From assembly GCF_024124545.1 (NCBI RefSeq), contig NZ_JAMXSF010000011.1, positions 114,829-178,828 on the forward strand: 64,000 nucleotides of DNA, written 5' to 3'. The notes under the pieces are model-generated. The model did not search any database and was not told where the DNA came from. It saw nothing but the letters and a program-made list of their open reading frames with translations. Source of the stretch: Pseudoalteromonas sp. XMcav2-N (GTDB taxonomy: Bacteria; Pseudomonadota; Gammaproteobacteria; Enterobacterales; Alteromonadaceae). Below are positions 43,031-53,500 of the stretch, in pieces; positions within the stretch are counted from its first letter, which is position 1, and the number at the start of each line of letters is the position of its first letter. Position numbers and translations under genes: made by a program.

Positions 43031-44569
43031 TTACTGTGGAGGTATCGCAGGCCAGTAACCCAATACAAAGTTGTCCATTTCACCTTTAATACTGACGTTA
43101 CCATAAGCACGCACTCTAACCAGAATCCGGTACAATGCTTTTGTGGAGTCAACCGGGAATACATCATGCAACGCGAAGCTGCCAACGCCCAGAATACGCT
43201 CTTCACAGTTGCTGTCTTTACTACCTCCCATGTAATAGACATCTGTACAGACTCTGACAGGGGTGTCTTTCTCAGCTTCTTGCAGCTGCACAGCAAGCTG
43301 AGTATAGACTTTGTCTGCATAATACTGATTGCCCCAACCAAAGTAATGAGTAAAACCCGCCTGACGCCAGGGGCTCATCTCAAAACCCAGGCTTTGCTCA
43401 CCGCTGATCACCTGTTGACTCTGATTAACCAGGGTGACGTCTTGTGGTGTACTGGTTTCAAAGCCGCCCGCGTCGGCTTCGAAACCAGACGTCGCAATGG
43501 TCACCAGGCCATCTGATAAGCTGGTCCCAGAATGCAGTCTGAGACTATTTAATAATACCACTCCATCAGACTCAATACGCAGTTCGGTAGATGTAATATC
43601 GGTTGTCAGACCGTCCTTTCCTAAATCAACGATAACGGGTACCAAGGCAGTACTATTCGGCGCAATATAATAACTGGGCGCAAACGCAGCGCTGTGCTCG
43701 CCACCGCGGAACTGCTTTTGATAGCTGGCACTGGCATATAGCTGTGCACTCACTGGCTGGGACCCTGGGTTAGTAATACTCGCCTGATAAATAACATACT
43801 CAGGGTAAGTGTGAGAAAATTCTGGTTCTGGTAACACGAAGCGCGTTTTGTAGCTGCCATTGCTGGTTTGGGCCAAACGCAAACTTGCAGTGCCATTCAT
43901 CTGCTCTAAAATCGGTGCATTGCTAAAATAGGTAGAGATCTGTTCATCCGTCCAGGCCGAAAACTCTCGCCCTTCTCTGAATAACTCCACTGCTGCATTT
44001 TGCTGATGGGTTCCCTCAAACAATTTGAGTTCCAGGTTATCCAGATACACAGTTTCACCCGGTGCTGCATAGCTTTCGAGGAACCAGGTAACTTTAAACA
44101 CAGACTTCCCTTCGGGCACAGTCATATGACAATCGTGTGAATAGACGCTGTCTTTGTAGGTCGGAATATCATCGTTACGTGACACATATGACTGGTAAGT
44201 ATTGCCATCTGCATATTCAATCTCAAATACGCACTGTGCCAGTGCATACGGCGTTTTCTGAGCTTCATCTGTAAATGGCGTGCTGAGATCAAAAGAAACG
44301 CTGAGTGTACTGGTCTGTGAAAAAGTACGCATCAACAGCATTTCTGTACCTACGCGATAATGGCCCTCGCTGGTCATTGCCAGGCTTTGTTGCCCACTGA
44401 TCGGATTCAACGCTGAGGTTTCAAACTGGCTCAATGTGCCATCGGCTACAAATAGCCCGACATAACCGTTATCAAAGTTCTGACTGACAACTTTTGTTGG
44501 CGTATCAGCGGCCTGTACACCCATGGCTGACGCCACCAAACTTAATAACGGTAATATATGCTTTTTCAT
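43031..44569 (-). CDS. Secreted protein with three beta-sandwich (CBM-like) modules
   Basis: 512 aa from the second ATG (44569), which has AAGGAA at the right spacing; the first ATG (44578) adds three residues. Signal peptide MKKHILPLLSLVASAMGVQA. The sequence shows two repeats with the same beginning (SQNFDNGYVGLFV with SGQQSLAMTSEGHYRVG, and GFEADAGGFETSTPQ with SGEQSLGFEMSPWRQAG) and the same end (VYLDNLELKLFEG and KGEMDNFVLGYWP). A shorter module lies between. This pattern is typical of jelly-roll carbohydrate-binding modules. No catalytic domain is visible. I do not recognise a named family. Confidence 0.7.
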   Translation of the reverse strand: MKKHILPLLSLVASAMGVQAADTPTKVVSQNFDNGYVGLFVADGTLSQFETSALNPISGQQSLAMTSEGHYRVGTEMLLMRTFSQTSTLSVSFDLSTPFTDEAQKTPYALAQCVFEIEYADGNTYQSYVSRNDDIPTYKDSVYSHDCHMTVPEGKSVFKVTWFLESYAAPGETVYLDNLELKLFEGTHQQNAAVELFREGREFSAWTDEQISTYFSNAPILEQMNGTASLRLAQTSNGSYKTRFVLPEPEFSHTYPEYVIYQASITNPGSQPVSAQLYASASYQKQFRGGEHSAAFAPSYYIAPNSTALVPVIVDLGKDGLTTDITSTELRIESDGVVLLNSLRLHSGTSLSDGLVTIATSGFEADAGGFETSTPQDVTLVNQSQQVISGEQSLGFEMSPWRQAGFTHYFGWGNQYYADKVYTQLAVQLQEAEKDTPVRVCTDVYYMGGSKDSNCEERILGVGSFALHDVFPVDSTKALYRILVRVRAYGNVSIKGEMDNFVLGYWPAIPPQ

Positions 44570-44578
44570 TGTTTTCAT

Positions 44579-44978
44579 TTCCTTTTTTATATCCCACAGG
44601 CTGTATCGGCATGATTAAGCAAAGGTTGAGTAAATACTCAACTTTTATTCCTACATAACAATCAGAACAAAAAATTTATTCTAAATCCATTTTTTGTTCA
44701 CATTCAGAAAACACAATATTAACCAAACATTTCGATTTTAAAATAGGATGGATACAAAGGTTCAGCGACAAGATACAGGCCAATGTAATGTGGCGTAACA
44801 CAAAAAACGTGAAATAAAAGATAATTTAATGTTAACATTGATATAAATATTTTACCTCACTACCACAACTAGATGCTTACAACACATCCATTGTGGCGAT
44901 ATGGGTGAGATATGCGCACTTACCTGCCTTTGCATGGTAAGCCGTACACTTATTCAGACGACACACTAAGGGATTAAC
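44579..44978. other. AT-rich intergenic region (400 bp) between divergent genes
   Basis: No coding frame is supported. It contains the divergent promoters. A 12-bp palindrome AATGTTAACATT lies at 44828-44839, about 140 bp upstream of the hydroxylase start; nothing else stands out. Confidence 0.4.
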
Positions 44979-46247
44979 ATGGATCTCAACTTTACCGAAG
45001 AAGTAATGTATACCCTGCCCTTCTATTTGGGGCCGCTATTTATTCTGGCAACCATCAACTTTTTGCGTAAGCAAAAAAACTATCGCCTTAACGATACACT
45101 CACAAATGCCACCATTGCGCTTGGCAATCTGGGTTTATCATTTATTTTTCTGCTCGCTGTCGTGGCACTTTATACCCTGGTTTATAATGAGTATCGCCTG
45201 TTTAACCTGGATCAGAGCAACCCCCTGATCTACGTATTGGCATTCTTTGTCTATGACTTTTTATACTACTGGAATCATCGCTTTCACCACATGATAGGGC
45301 TGTTTTGGGCCGATCACCTGGTGCATCATACCGCGGAAAACTTTAATTTTGGCGTGTCCATTCGGATCAGCTATTTCACTGAGCTGACCATGTGGATGAC
45401 TTTTATCCCGATGGCGTTTATGGGTATTTCGCTGGAAGTATTCCTGGCTGCCAGCTATACGCAAATCATCTGGGCATTTTGCATTCATACCAAGTATCTG
45501 AAAAAGACGCCCCGCGCCGATAAAATCTTCAATACGCCTTCGCTGCACCGTGTCCACCATGCTCGCAATCGCGCCTATATAGACAAAAACTATGGCGGTA
45601 TTTTGATCATCTGGGACCGCTTGTTTGGCACGTACCAACGAGAGCTGGACGACGATCCAGTGGTATATGGCGTGCGCGAGTCATATCCCAGTTTTAGTCC
45701 TCTGGTGATCAACTCCTATTATTTAAAAACCATCTGGCAAAAGATCAAATGTTCCAGCTCAGTCTTTGAAGTGTTCTGCTCTATTTTTGCACCACCAGCC
45801 TGGCTACCTAAAAAGGCCAATAAAGCCGACTTTTACTCACTCAGCGCCAAAGTACGCTCTAAAGATTTTAAACCCAAAGACCCGTATATTTGCAAACGCA
45901 CTAAATGGACTGCATTTGTACGCTTTAGCAGCATAGTGGTGTTGTTTACCTACCTGATGAGTTACTTTGGAGATCTGCCAACCTTACCTTTGGTGAGTAT
46001 GTCTCTGTTGTTTTTCTGGCTGTGTCATTTCAACGGTCTGGTCTTTGACGGCGCCAAGCTGGGCCTGCATATGGAAGCGGTCACTCAGCTGCTGTACGGG
46101 TTAATTTTGTATTGGGCTATCGATACTAATCAAGCAGACTGGATAACTTTGGGCACCGCCACGCTGGCACTGCTCTCTTTGTGCAACTACATGCTCTACC
46201 GCACCCGTCCAGTGCAACCTGTTGAACTGACTGCTGAGCCCCAGTAG
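44979..46247 (+). CDS. Sterol desaturase family protein, alkylglycerol-monooxygenase-like
   Basis: 422 aa with AAGGGATTAAC before the ATG. Several TM helices. Histidine boxes HRFHH, HLVHHTAENFN and LHRVHHARN match the di-iron fatty acid hydroxylase family, and YIDKNYGGILIIWDRLFGTY follows box 3. The C-terminal ~130 residues add further TM helices that the 271-aa paralogue at 12309 lacks; the combination resembles alkylglycerol monooxygenase (TMEM195-like) proteins, which cleave ether lipids. It is followed 44 bp later by a DUF1295-type membrane protein, likely one operon for lipid modification. Confidence 0.85.
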   Translation: MDLNFTEEVMYTLPFYLGPLFILATINFLRKQKNYRLNDTLTNATIALGNLGLSFIFLLAVVALYTLVYNEYRLFNLDQSNPLIYVLAFFVYDFLYYWNHRFHHMIGLFWADHLVHHTAENFNFGVSIRISYFTELTMWMTFIPMAFMGISLEVFLAASYTQIIWAFCIHTKYLKKTPRADKIFNTPSLHRVHHARNRAYIDKNYGGILIIWDRLFGTYQRELDDDPVVYGVRESYPSFSPLVINSYYLKTIWQKIKCSSSVFEVFCSIFAPPAWLPKKANKADFYSLSAKVRSKDFKPKDPYICKRTKWTAFVRFSSIVVLFTYLMSYFGDLPTLPLVSMSLLFFWLCHFNGLVFDGAKLGLHMEAVTQLLYGLILYWAIDTNQADWITLGTATLALLSLCNYMLYRTRPVQPVELTAEPQ

Positions 46248-46291
46248 CAACCAACATCTAATTCTAAGTTAATTTGATTGAAGGAAAAAAC

Positions 46292-47035
46292 ATGGAAACA
46301 GTAAATCAGACCCCGGACAGTCAAAACGCCGGAGGTGGGGTCAACCGCGAACACGGCCGCACGCTGGCGCAAAGATGGACTTTTGTCGGTCTGCACTTTG
46401 GCCTGGTCCTTTTCTGTGCCTGGCTGGCAATGGCCGATGGCTGGACTCACATTGGTCAACTATTCTCTCAACAGTGGGTATTGGTTGATCAGGACAGAGC
46501 CCTGATCATGCTTGGCTGTGTATTTGTCTACTGGATACGCCATGCCATTACTGTGCTATATCTGTTACAGCGCAGAATTGACTGGGGCGAAGCCCTGGGT
46601 CTGCTGTGTTTTATGGCCCTGTTTGAAATCGGTCTGTTACTGGTGGGCGGCGGCGCATTCAGAAGTGAGGTTATCCCGTTCGGTACACTGGATATCGTTG
46701 CGCTGGTTTTGCTGGCGGTTGGCTCTTACCTCAATAGTGGCTCAGAGATCCAGCGAAAATGGTGGAAACAGGACCCGGCCAACAAAGGTCAGTGCTACAC
46801 CGAAGGACTGTTTAAACATTCAATGCACATTAACTACTTCGGTGATGTGGTGCTGTTCACGGGCTGGTGTTTGCTGAGCTACAACTACTGGACGCTGCTG
46901 CTGCCTTTCTTTATGGCTTATTCTTTCATCAGCTTCCATATCCCGGCACTTGATAGCTACCTATCAGAGCGATATGGCGAGAAGTTTGACAGGTACGCGG
47001 CAAAAACCAAAAAACTGATCCCTTTCGTTTACTAA
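46292..47035 (+). CDS. DUF1295 / steroid 5-alpha-reductase-like membrane protein
   Basis: 247 aa from ATG 46292, with GAAGGAA upstream. Six or so TM segments. The C-terminal part is diagnostic: CYTEGLFKHSMHINYFGDVV, then SYLSERYGEKFDRYAAKTKK, as in DUF1295 and isoprenylcysteine-methyltransferase-like proteins. Members use NAD(P)H or SAM to modify lipids. The upstream AGMO-like gene suggests a shared lipid substrate. Confidence 0.78.
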   Translation: METVNQTPDSQNAGGGVNREHGRTLAQRWTFVGLHFGLVLFCAWLAMADGWTHIGQLFSQQWVLVDQDRALIMLGCVFVYWIRHAITVLYLLQRRIDWGEALGLLCFMALFEIGLLLVGGGAFRSEVIPFGTLDIVALVLLAVGSYLNSGSEIQRKWWKQDPANKGQCYTEGLFKHSMHINYFGDVVLFTGWCLLSYNYWTLLLPFFMAYSFISFHIPALDSYLSERYGEKFDRYAAKTKKLIPFVY

Positions 47036-47046
47036 CCTCTTAATCA

Positions 47047-47082
47047 GCCAGACTCAGGGCCCTGATAGCCGCTGAGTCTGGC
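47047..47082. terminator. Hairpin between convergent genes
   Basis: GCCAGACTCAG / CTGAGTCTGGC: an 11-bp perfect stem with a 14-nt loop, just before the stop of the CadC-like gene. No strong T-tract. Confidence 0.55.
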
Positions 47083-47085
47083 ACG

Positions 47086-48921
47086 TCATTCAACACCCAC
47101 TGAATTCAGATTGAGTGCCAGTAACTGTGCTTCATGTTGAGTTCGCCAGTCTGGTGTCGCGTGCTCGCTGATATAGTGCGCATAGAAATCGCTATTTACA
47201 CCCGATTCTACCGGCATCTGGCACAGCAACAAGGCCACATCGAGACCAATCCGACGATCTCCCGATAACTGCGCCAGCTCAAAGGCACGCAGCGCAAGGG
47301 GCAGAAGCTCGGCCTGAGTTTGCGCAGCCGCAGCGTACATCACCGCCAGGTAGGCATTTTCTGCATTGTCCTGGCTCACACTGTCAATCAGAGATTTGGC
47401 CTCGTCATAGCGTCCTTCACTCAGATAGTAACGAACCAACGATTTACGACTGGACTGAGCCACCCAATGGTTCGGCGTTAACGCAGTATATTCCAGTACT
47501 CGCCGATAGTGAGGCTCTTTGTCGGCCGGCTTGTTTGCAAAAATAGCATAGTGGAAAGGCACTTTAGCAAAGTGGTAAATCGGCAATGCATAGTGCCGCA
47601 TTTTCTCCTCCGCCTGCCGCAGGTAAAGATATTTGTCATTATCCTGCTGGTTTTTACTCGCCATAATCGACAAATAAGTCAGTGCATCCAGCTCTCTGGC
47701 AATGTCCTGCGACTGCTGTGCCAACTGTGCCGAGTGCAGCAAACTGGCTTTGACCTGCTCATAATCCCGCTGTAAATGATGTAGCCAGGAACGACTGTGC
47801 CAGACATCAGCCTGTGCCCTTAAGTCCTGGCTTATTGCCAGTGCATCCAGTGCAGCGTCTAACCTCACCAGGCTTAGATCGACCAGGTTTTTACGCGACA
47901 AAATTTCGCCCTGATAGGCCAGTGCACGGCCCAGCTGCTGTGAATTAGTTTGCGCTTTGGCCAGTACAGCCAGTTTCTCAGCCATTGCCATCGCTTTTTC
48001 CAGCTCCCGCACATCGAGATAAGCATTCACCAAGGCGCCCAACAGGATCAGATCTTGTGGTGCCCCCTGATGAGCCTGAGTCAGCATAGCCAGCTTCAGG
48101 TCTGGCGAATGAGGGTTTTGCAGTAAAGACCGGACCACAGGCTGGGTGAGATGATGATAGAGCTGCTGCTGAACCGCTTCAGGTGTTTCACCATGTAATA
48201 CACCCTGCCATTGCCCCGCAGGGCCTTTTAGCCAAAAAGTCAGATACCAAAGAGCATCAACATAGCGCACGCTGGCAGTGAGGATAAACGGATGCTGCGC
48301 CGCAACCTCGGGATAAACCAGTTCCTGTGATGTTCTGAAGTGCGCAGCAGAAAGCGTGGAAAGAGCAGTAAAGTCCAGCCGGGCTGTATCTCGTAATTGC
48401 CACTTTTCAAGCTCGGCGCCTTCAAAAGGCAGGTAAGTCAGCGTAAAGGATGCTTGCTCTGGCTCGTCGCTTTGGCTGATAAAAACCACAGCAACCAAGA
48501 CCAATAAACAGCACAATGATATACCTAGCCACTTGATCTCTGAGCGATGCATCCAAGTAGCCGCTGCAACGGATGTAGCGACCGGTTTTCCCTGAACATC
48601 ACTAAGCTCTGATTTTGGACCTGTTACCGGATCATTTACCGGACGCTGCCACTGATAACCTCGCTTTGCATAGGTTTTGATAGCATCGTTGCCGAATAAG
48701 GCCCGTAAATGGCTGATATTTTGGAATACAGCCTGATCAGAGACTACTTTCCCCTGCCAAACCTCATTCAGTATCTCTTCTTTGCTGAGCACGCGATGCG
48801 TATTTTCCAGCAACAAAGCCAGTAATTTCGCTTCATTGTGACGAATTGCCAGCGCTTCACCTGCGCGATGCAAAATCAAATCAGTGCTGTCGAACTCAAA
48901 GTTATCAAACTGGTAACGCAT
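47086..48921 (-). CDS. CadC-like membrane-bound transcriptional regulator with TPR-like sensor
   Basis: 611 aa. N-terminal OmpR-type winged helix (residues ~1-95: LSKEEILNEVWQGKVVSDQA, then YAKRGYQW). One TM helix (~132-149: LGISLCCLLVLVAVVFIS). A long periplasmic region (~150-611) made of helical repeats, for example DLILLGALVNAYLDVRELEK and GEILSRKNLVDLSLVRLDAA, which read as TPR-type units. This is the ToxR/CadC layout, in which a periplasmic domain signals directly to DNA. Targets are unknown. Confidence 0.85.
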   Translation of the reverse strand: MRYQFDNFEFDSTDLILHRAGEALAIRHNEAKLLALLLENTHRVLSKEEILNEVWQGKVVSDQAVFQNISHLRALFGNDAIKTYAKRGYQWQRPVNDPVTGPKSELSDVQGKPVATSVAAATWMHRSEIKWLGISLCCLLVLVAVVFISQSDEPEQASFTLTYLPFEGAELEKWQLRDTARLDFTALSTLSAAHFRTSQELVYPEVAAQHPFILTASVRYVDALWYLTFWLKGPAGQWQGVLHGETPEAVQQQLYHHLTQPVVRSLLQNPHSPDLKLAMLTQAHQGAPQDLILLGALVNAYLDVRELEKAMAMAEKLAVLAKAQTNSQQLGRALAYQGEILSRKNLVDLSLVRLDAALDALAISQDLRAQADVWHSRSWLHHLQRDYEQVKASLLHSAQLAQQSQDIARELDALTYLSIMASKNQQDNDKYLYLRQAEEKMRHYALPIYHFAKVPFHYAIFANKPADKEPHYRRVLEYTALTPNHWVAQSSRKSLVRYYLSEGRYDEAKSLIDSVSQDNAENAYLAVMYAAAAQTQAELLPLALRAFELAQLSGDRRIGLDVALLLCQMPVESGVNSDFYAHYISEHATPDWRTQHEAQLLALNLNSVGVE

Positions 48922-48983
48922 AGTGCCATGTAATTGTTATTATCCTATTCGCCAACAAGAATAACCCAATTACGTATAAAAAA

Positions 48984-49361
48984 CTAAAGATGCACCATGA
49001 TGGCCTCACGTTGCTTTTTGGTCATTTTTTGCACCACCAGCAAAAATGAGTTATCTATCATGCGTTCTATTTCTCCACGGGGCACAGAGCCATCCAGGAT
49101 CACCGTATTCCACAACCGTTTATTCATATGGTAACCGGGAATAACCGCATCAAAAATGTCCCGTAAAGCATGCGCCTCATCCGGGTCACATTTCAGATTC
49201 AACCACCAGTGACGGATCTCTCCTTCGTCATATTTGCCCGGTGCCAGTGTCGCAAACATCTTGTCTTTCACTTTAAACACATCAACACCGGGCCCAAAAG
49301 GCTGACCAACGGAAGAAAAGGGTTTATTGAGCAGATAAGTATGAGCTTGTGTATGGTCCAT
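48984..49361 (-). CDS. MmcQ/YjbR family protein
   Basis: 125 aa from ATG 49361, which has AAGGAG upstream; an upstream ATG at 49397 adds 12 residues. The family signature is visible: VFKVKDKMFATLAP, WWLNLKCDPDEAHALRD, GYHMNKRLWNTVILDG and the helix MIDNSFLLVVQKM. YjbR folds like a DNA-binding domain, but its cellular role is unclear. It stands alone. Confidence 0.88.
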   Translation of the reverse strand: MDHTQAHTYLLNKPFSSVGQPFGPGVDVFKVKDKMFATLAPGKYDEGEIRHWWLNLKCDPDEAHALRDIFDAVIPGYHMNKRLWNTVILDGSVPRGEIERMIDNSFLLVVQKMTKKQREAIMVHL

Positions 49362-49425
49362 ATTGATACTCCTTTGCAGACGTTGTTGTAGCACCATACA
49401 CCTTCATCTGGAGTATGCCAATGGC

Positions 49426-50073
49426 CTAAGCAACAGACTCACACTCGTCATATTTAGCAAAAATATGCTCATAAAAATGCGCCCTGTGTCCCATCAGTAG
49501 TGCGGCACGTTTATGGGGAAAGTCAAACTCAAACTGTTTGTGATAGCCCAGCCCTGCCATATGCTTCATCAGACGAGCGTTATCGGCTCTGGGTTCAAGC
49601 ACAATGCGCCGGGTCTTAGGCTGGCTTTGATAGATTAAATGGCTGAGGCAGGTCATCCAGCAGCGAAAGTTATCCGGTCCCCGGCAACTTTGTTCTCCCA
49701 CCAGCAGATGTATCCCCCGATCATAGGGCGCCGCATCATAATAACCTGCCAGCTTGTCTCTGGCTGCCCAGTAAACTTCCAGATAAGCAAAGGGCTGGTC
49801 GTCCAGATAACCAATCAGGGGTAAAGTATGGGCATCAGCAAGTTTATCACTCAGATACTGCCACTGTTTTTCTTCACTCCAGGCCTGTTGCCAGAACTGC
49901 GCAACTCTGGGGTCATTCATCCAACGACAAAAACGTGCTAAGTCATTGCGACCAATCAGCTTTAGAGAAAAACGTTTATTAAAATAAGGGTGAAAATACT
50001 CACCTAGCAGGGCACCGCGCTCGCGGGGCTTATCCTGTGTCAGTCCAGAGGACCATAAGTTCACGATATGCAT
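49426..50073 (-). CDS. GNAT acetyltransferase, IucB/siderophore-biosynthesis-like
   Basis: 215 aa. It matches the Acetyltransf_8 branch of the GNAT fold: RFCRWMNDPRVAQFWQQAWS near the N-terminus, the strand pair with FAYLEVYWAARDKLAGYY, the acetyl-CoA-binding region DRGIHLLVGEQSCRGPDN and RRIVLEPRADNARLMKHMAG. IucB-type enzymes acylate N-hydroxylysine or similar in hydroxamate siderophore assembly. No other siderophore synthesis genes are seen in the window, but a TonB receptor with a Fur-box-like site lies 4 kb away. The function is inferred. Confidence 0.75.
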   Translation of the reverse strand: MHIVNLWSSGLTQDKPRERGALLGEYFHPYFNKRFSLKLIGRNDLARFCRWMNDPRVAQFWQQAWSEEKQWQYLSDKLADAHTLPLIGYLDDQPFAYLEVYWAARDKLAGYYDAAPYDRGIHLLVGEQSCRGPDNFRCWMTCLSHLIYQSQPKTRRIVLEPRADNARLMKHMAGLGYHKQFEFDFPHKRAALLMGHRAHFYEHIFAKYDECESVA

Positions 50074-50156
50074 AGATAAAAAATGATGACAAATAACAGC
50101 ACAAAGACGAAAGCTATGAGAATAAATTTACCGATTAAAGGGCCAACGTAACTCTT

Positions 50157-50441
50157 TTAATTTGCTGCCATCAGATTCTTAATAACAAACCCGTTTTCGA
50201 CATCCGATTTAAATCCAACTTTTACGTATAGCGTATGGGCACTGGTGCGTGTTGCACCAAAGAACAGTCCCACCTTATAGCAATGCTGCTCCCGGGCAAG
50301 CGACAGTGCTTGTTCAATTACCTGTTGACTTAAACCACGAGGACGAAAGCGCTCAAACAACTGCCAATTCACTGATCTGTCAGCCACTTTAACGTTTTTA
50401 AACCAGGTACTAAGCGTTGAGAGGGCTTTTGCTATCGACAC
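50157..50441 (-). pseudogene. Remnant of a GNAT-family acetyltransferase
   Basis: The 94-codon frame has a GNAT-like C-terminal half (LSQQVIEQALSLAREQHCYKV, then FFGATRTSAHTLYVKVGF), which covers the helix after the acetyl-CoA loop and the final strands. The N-terminal half (MSIAKALSTLSTWFKNV) does not look like the first part of a GNAT domain, and the expected V-x-x-x-x-RGxG-x-G/A motif is reduced to RFRPRGLSQQ. I read it as a truncated or frame-broken copy. It could also be a small intact protein of divergent type. Confidence 0.45.
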
Positions 50442-50474
50442 TTTTTCCTACCAATAGGGGCTAATAACAGCAAT

Positions 50475-50502
50475 AAAAAAGGGCTCAGCTGAGCCCTTTT
50501 TT
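50475..50502 (-). terminator. Terminator of the Asp-box repeat protein gene
   Basis: AAAAAAGGGCTCAGCTGAGCCCTTTTTT: a perfect self-complementary stem with T-tract on both strands, 25 bp after the stop at 50527. Confidence 0.9.
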
Positions 50503-50526
50503 CAGTTCACTATCATCAATGGCCGC

Positions 50527-53500
50527 TTAGATCTGCGGCAGTGACTGGCCGGGTACCCAGGGGGCACCTTTGGCCTGCAACTGCTGCTCAAATGCCGGAA
50601 TGGTGTCGCTCAGCATGATCTGCAATTCGTTGCGGATCGCTCTGAGTTCTTCCGTTGCCAGGTCTAAACTGGTTCGAATAGAAGGCGTAGGTCCGTAGGT
50701 GGACAGGCCAGTTCCCAGTAGCGCATGGAACAGACGGTCACCGACAGTGGGCGTATCATTCCAGGCACCCACCTGGTTTTTCGCCGGATTACCATTCAGG
50801 CGGCTATCCAGTGCCAACAGCTGGTTGCGGATGTTTGCAAACTGACTGTCAAACTCACCCGGAGCCACTGAGGTGCGATCCAGCGACTGCTCCAGCATAT
50901 CCAGACGTTTCACGGCTTTACCCAGTGCCTGACCTGTGGCACTGGCCACACGCTGTACTTCTGCCACTTCTTTCCAGAAGGCTGCTACTTTTTCGCCATC
51001 AATTTCCTTCAGCGCGTTACGCTGATTCAGCTGTACCACCTCAAAAGTTTGCGGTGCCTGCAACTGAGTTACCTGACCGTCCACTTCTTTGCTCATGCTG
51101 ACACTGTAAGTGCCTGGCGTAACCAGTGGGCCTTGCGGATTCGGCGAGAAATAATTGCCCTGCATGCCAATGGCCTGATGTGCCGGCCAGCGCAGATCCC
51201 AGCTGATACGGTGCAGACCTTTTTTGGCCTTGCCCTGTAACTTGCGGATCACATTGCCTTGCGCATCACGCACAGTAAACCACACTGTCGGCTGTTGCTG
51301 ACGTTTTTCTGCTTCCAGCGATTCCCACGAAGGGACACCAAATGACTTTTTGTCTTCTTTTAGCGCTTTTTCTTTTGCCTGACGCTGTACCTTCAGGCTT
51401 TTAATGTCGTCTTTGAGGTAGTAGGTGAAGGTGGCACCAAAGTCCGGGTTAGGTGCACGGTACTTATTACCGCCCTGAGTGCCCACTTCTCCACCGCCCA
51501 GCGGGGTGCGCTGGATGTACCAAAGTGCATCTCGGGTCGGGAATAACAGAGACTCCTGCGCCAGCTTATCTTCCGACAGATTTCGTAGTGCCCGATAGTC
51601 ATCCAGTACAAAGAAGCCGCGGCCAAAGCTGGCACCCACTAAGTCGTTTTCACGACGCTGAATGGCCAGGTCGCGGAACGAAATAGTCGGTACGTTGCCC
51701 GTCAGCTCTACCCAACGCTTACCGCCATCAATGGTGAAAAACAGGCCGAATTCAGTACCGGCAAACAACAGATCCGGATCAACATGATCCTGTACCACAC
51801 GCCACACTAAGTGCTTATCAGGCAGATTGCTGGCAATCGACTTCCAGGATTTACCGCGGTTGGTACTTTTCAGTAAGTAAGGCTTATAGTCGCCAAATTT
51901 GTGGTTATCCAGCGCAATATAGACCGTATCCGGGTCGAACAGATCGGCTTTAATGTCGTTGATAAATGCCGTACCTGGCACCTTAGGCAGGCGTTTTACA
52001 TCCACCTTACGCCAGGATTTGCCACCATTTTCGGTGATCTGAATATGGCCATCATCAGTACCTGCATATAACAGACCTTCGACCAATGGCGACTCCGACA
52101 AAGAGGTAATGGTGCTGTACTGCGACATCGCAAACATGTCCCAGGCGCCGTCCCAGCCTTGCTTACCCCCCATAATAGGCTGATGAATACGCTCACGATT
52201 TTTGGTCAGATCGCCCGAGATTGGCGTCCAGCTGTCACCGCGGTCTTCAGATTGCCACACCCGGTGTGAGGCAAAATATAAACGCGATGGCTTGTGTGGG
52301 CTGACCAGAATAGGGGCATCCCAGTTAAAGCGCTCGGGCTTTTCACCTTTGCCAGGCTGCGGCTTGATATACACCATCTCACCCGTAGTGCGGTCATAAC
52401 GGGTCAGGTTACCTTGCTGCCATTGGGCATACACAATATCCGGATTCCCAGGTTCGGTTGCTGGCTGGTGGCCATCACCAAATAACACCACTTTCCAGTC
52501 AGTGTTCAGAATACCATGACTGTTGAGTGTACGAGACGGGCCACCCTGAGTATTGTTATCCTGTGTTCCACCATAAATATTATAAAACGGCTTATCGTCA
52601 TCCAGTGCCAGTTTGTAGTACTGAGTCACAGGCAGATTTTCGTGGTAACGCCAGTGGGTGCCGCTGTCAAAGCTTTCATATAAACCACCATCTGACCCCA
52701 CCATCATGTAATTTTTGTCACCCGCGATAAATTCCATTGCATGGTTATCGCCATGCTTGTCTTTTTCTTCCATTCTTTTGAAAGACTTACCACCATCTTT
52801 AGACTCGTGTAAACGCACACCAGCAAGATAGATATGGTCGAAGTAATGGGGGCTGGCATAGAGCTCCTGATAGTAGTGCGGTCCGGTGCCGCCTGCTACC
52901 GCATCGGCACCTTTAACCCAGGACGCACCACGATCAGCAGAACGATATACCGCCCCGGTACGGCGGTCTAGTTCAATGGCGGCATATACCACATCCGGAT
53001 TGATGGGCGAGACTTCCAGGCCGATTTTACCCATTTCCCCTTTAGGCAATCCCTGAGATAGTTTTTGCCAGGTTTTACCACCGTCGGTTGATTTATGTAG
53101 CCCGGAACCCGGGCCGCCGCCATAATATGCAGCCACAGTGCGGTGGCGCTGCCAGGTGGCGGCATACAGTACATTCGGATCGCGCGGGTCGATAGCGACA
53201 TCGGTTACACCGGTCCAGTCGTTGTCACCCAGTACTTTATCCCAGGTTTTCCCGCCATCGATGGTTTTATACAAACCACGCTGACCCCCTTTGCTCCAAA
53301 GCGGCCCCTGAGCGGCCACCCAGACGACATTTGAATCCGTTGGATGCACGATAATTTCTGAAATATGGCCAGAGTTTTTCAGGCCCATATTGGTCCAGCT
53401 TGCGCCGCCGTCATGACTCACATAGATACCGTCACCAAAGCTGACATGACGACCCCCAACATTCTCTCCTGTGCCGACCCAAACGGTATTGCTGTTATTT

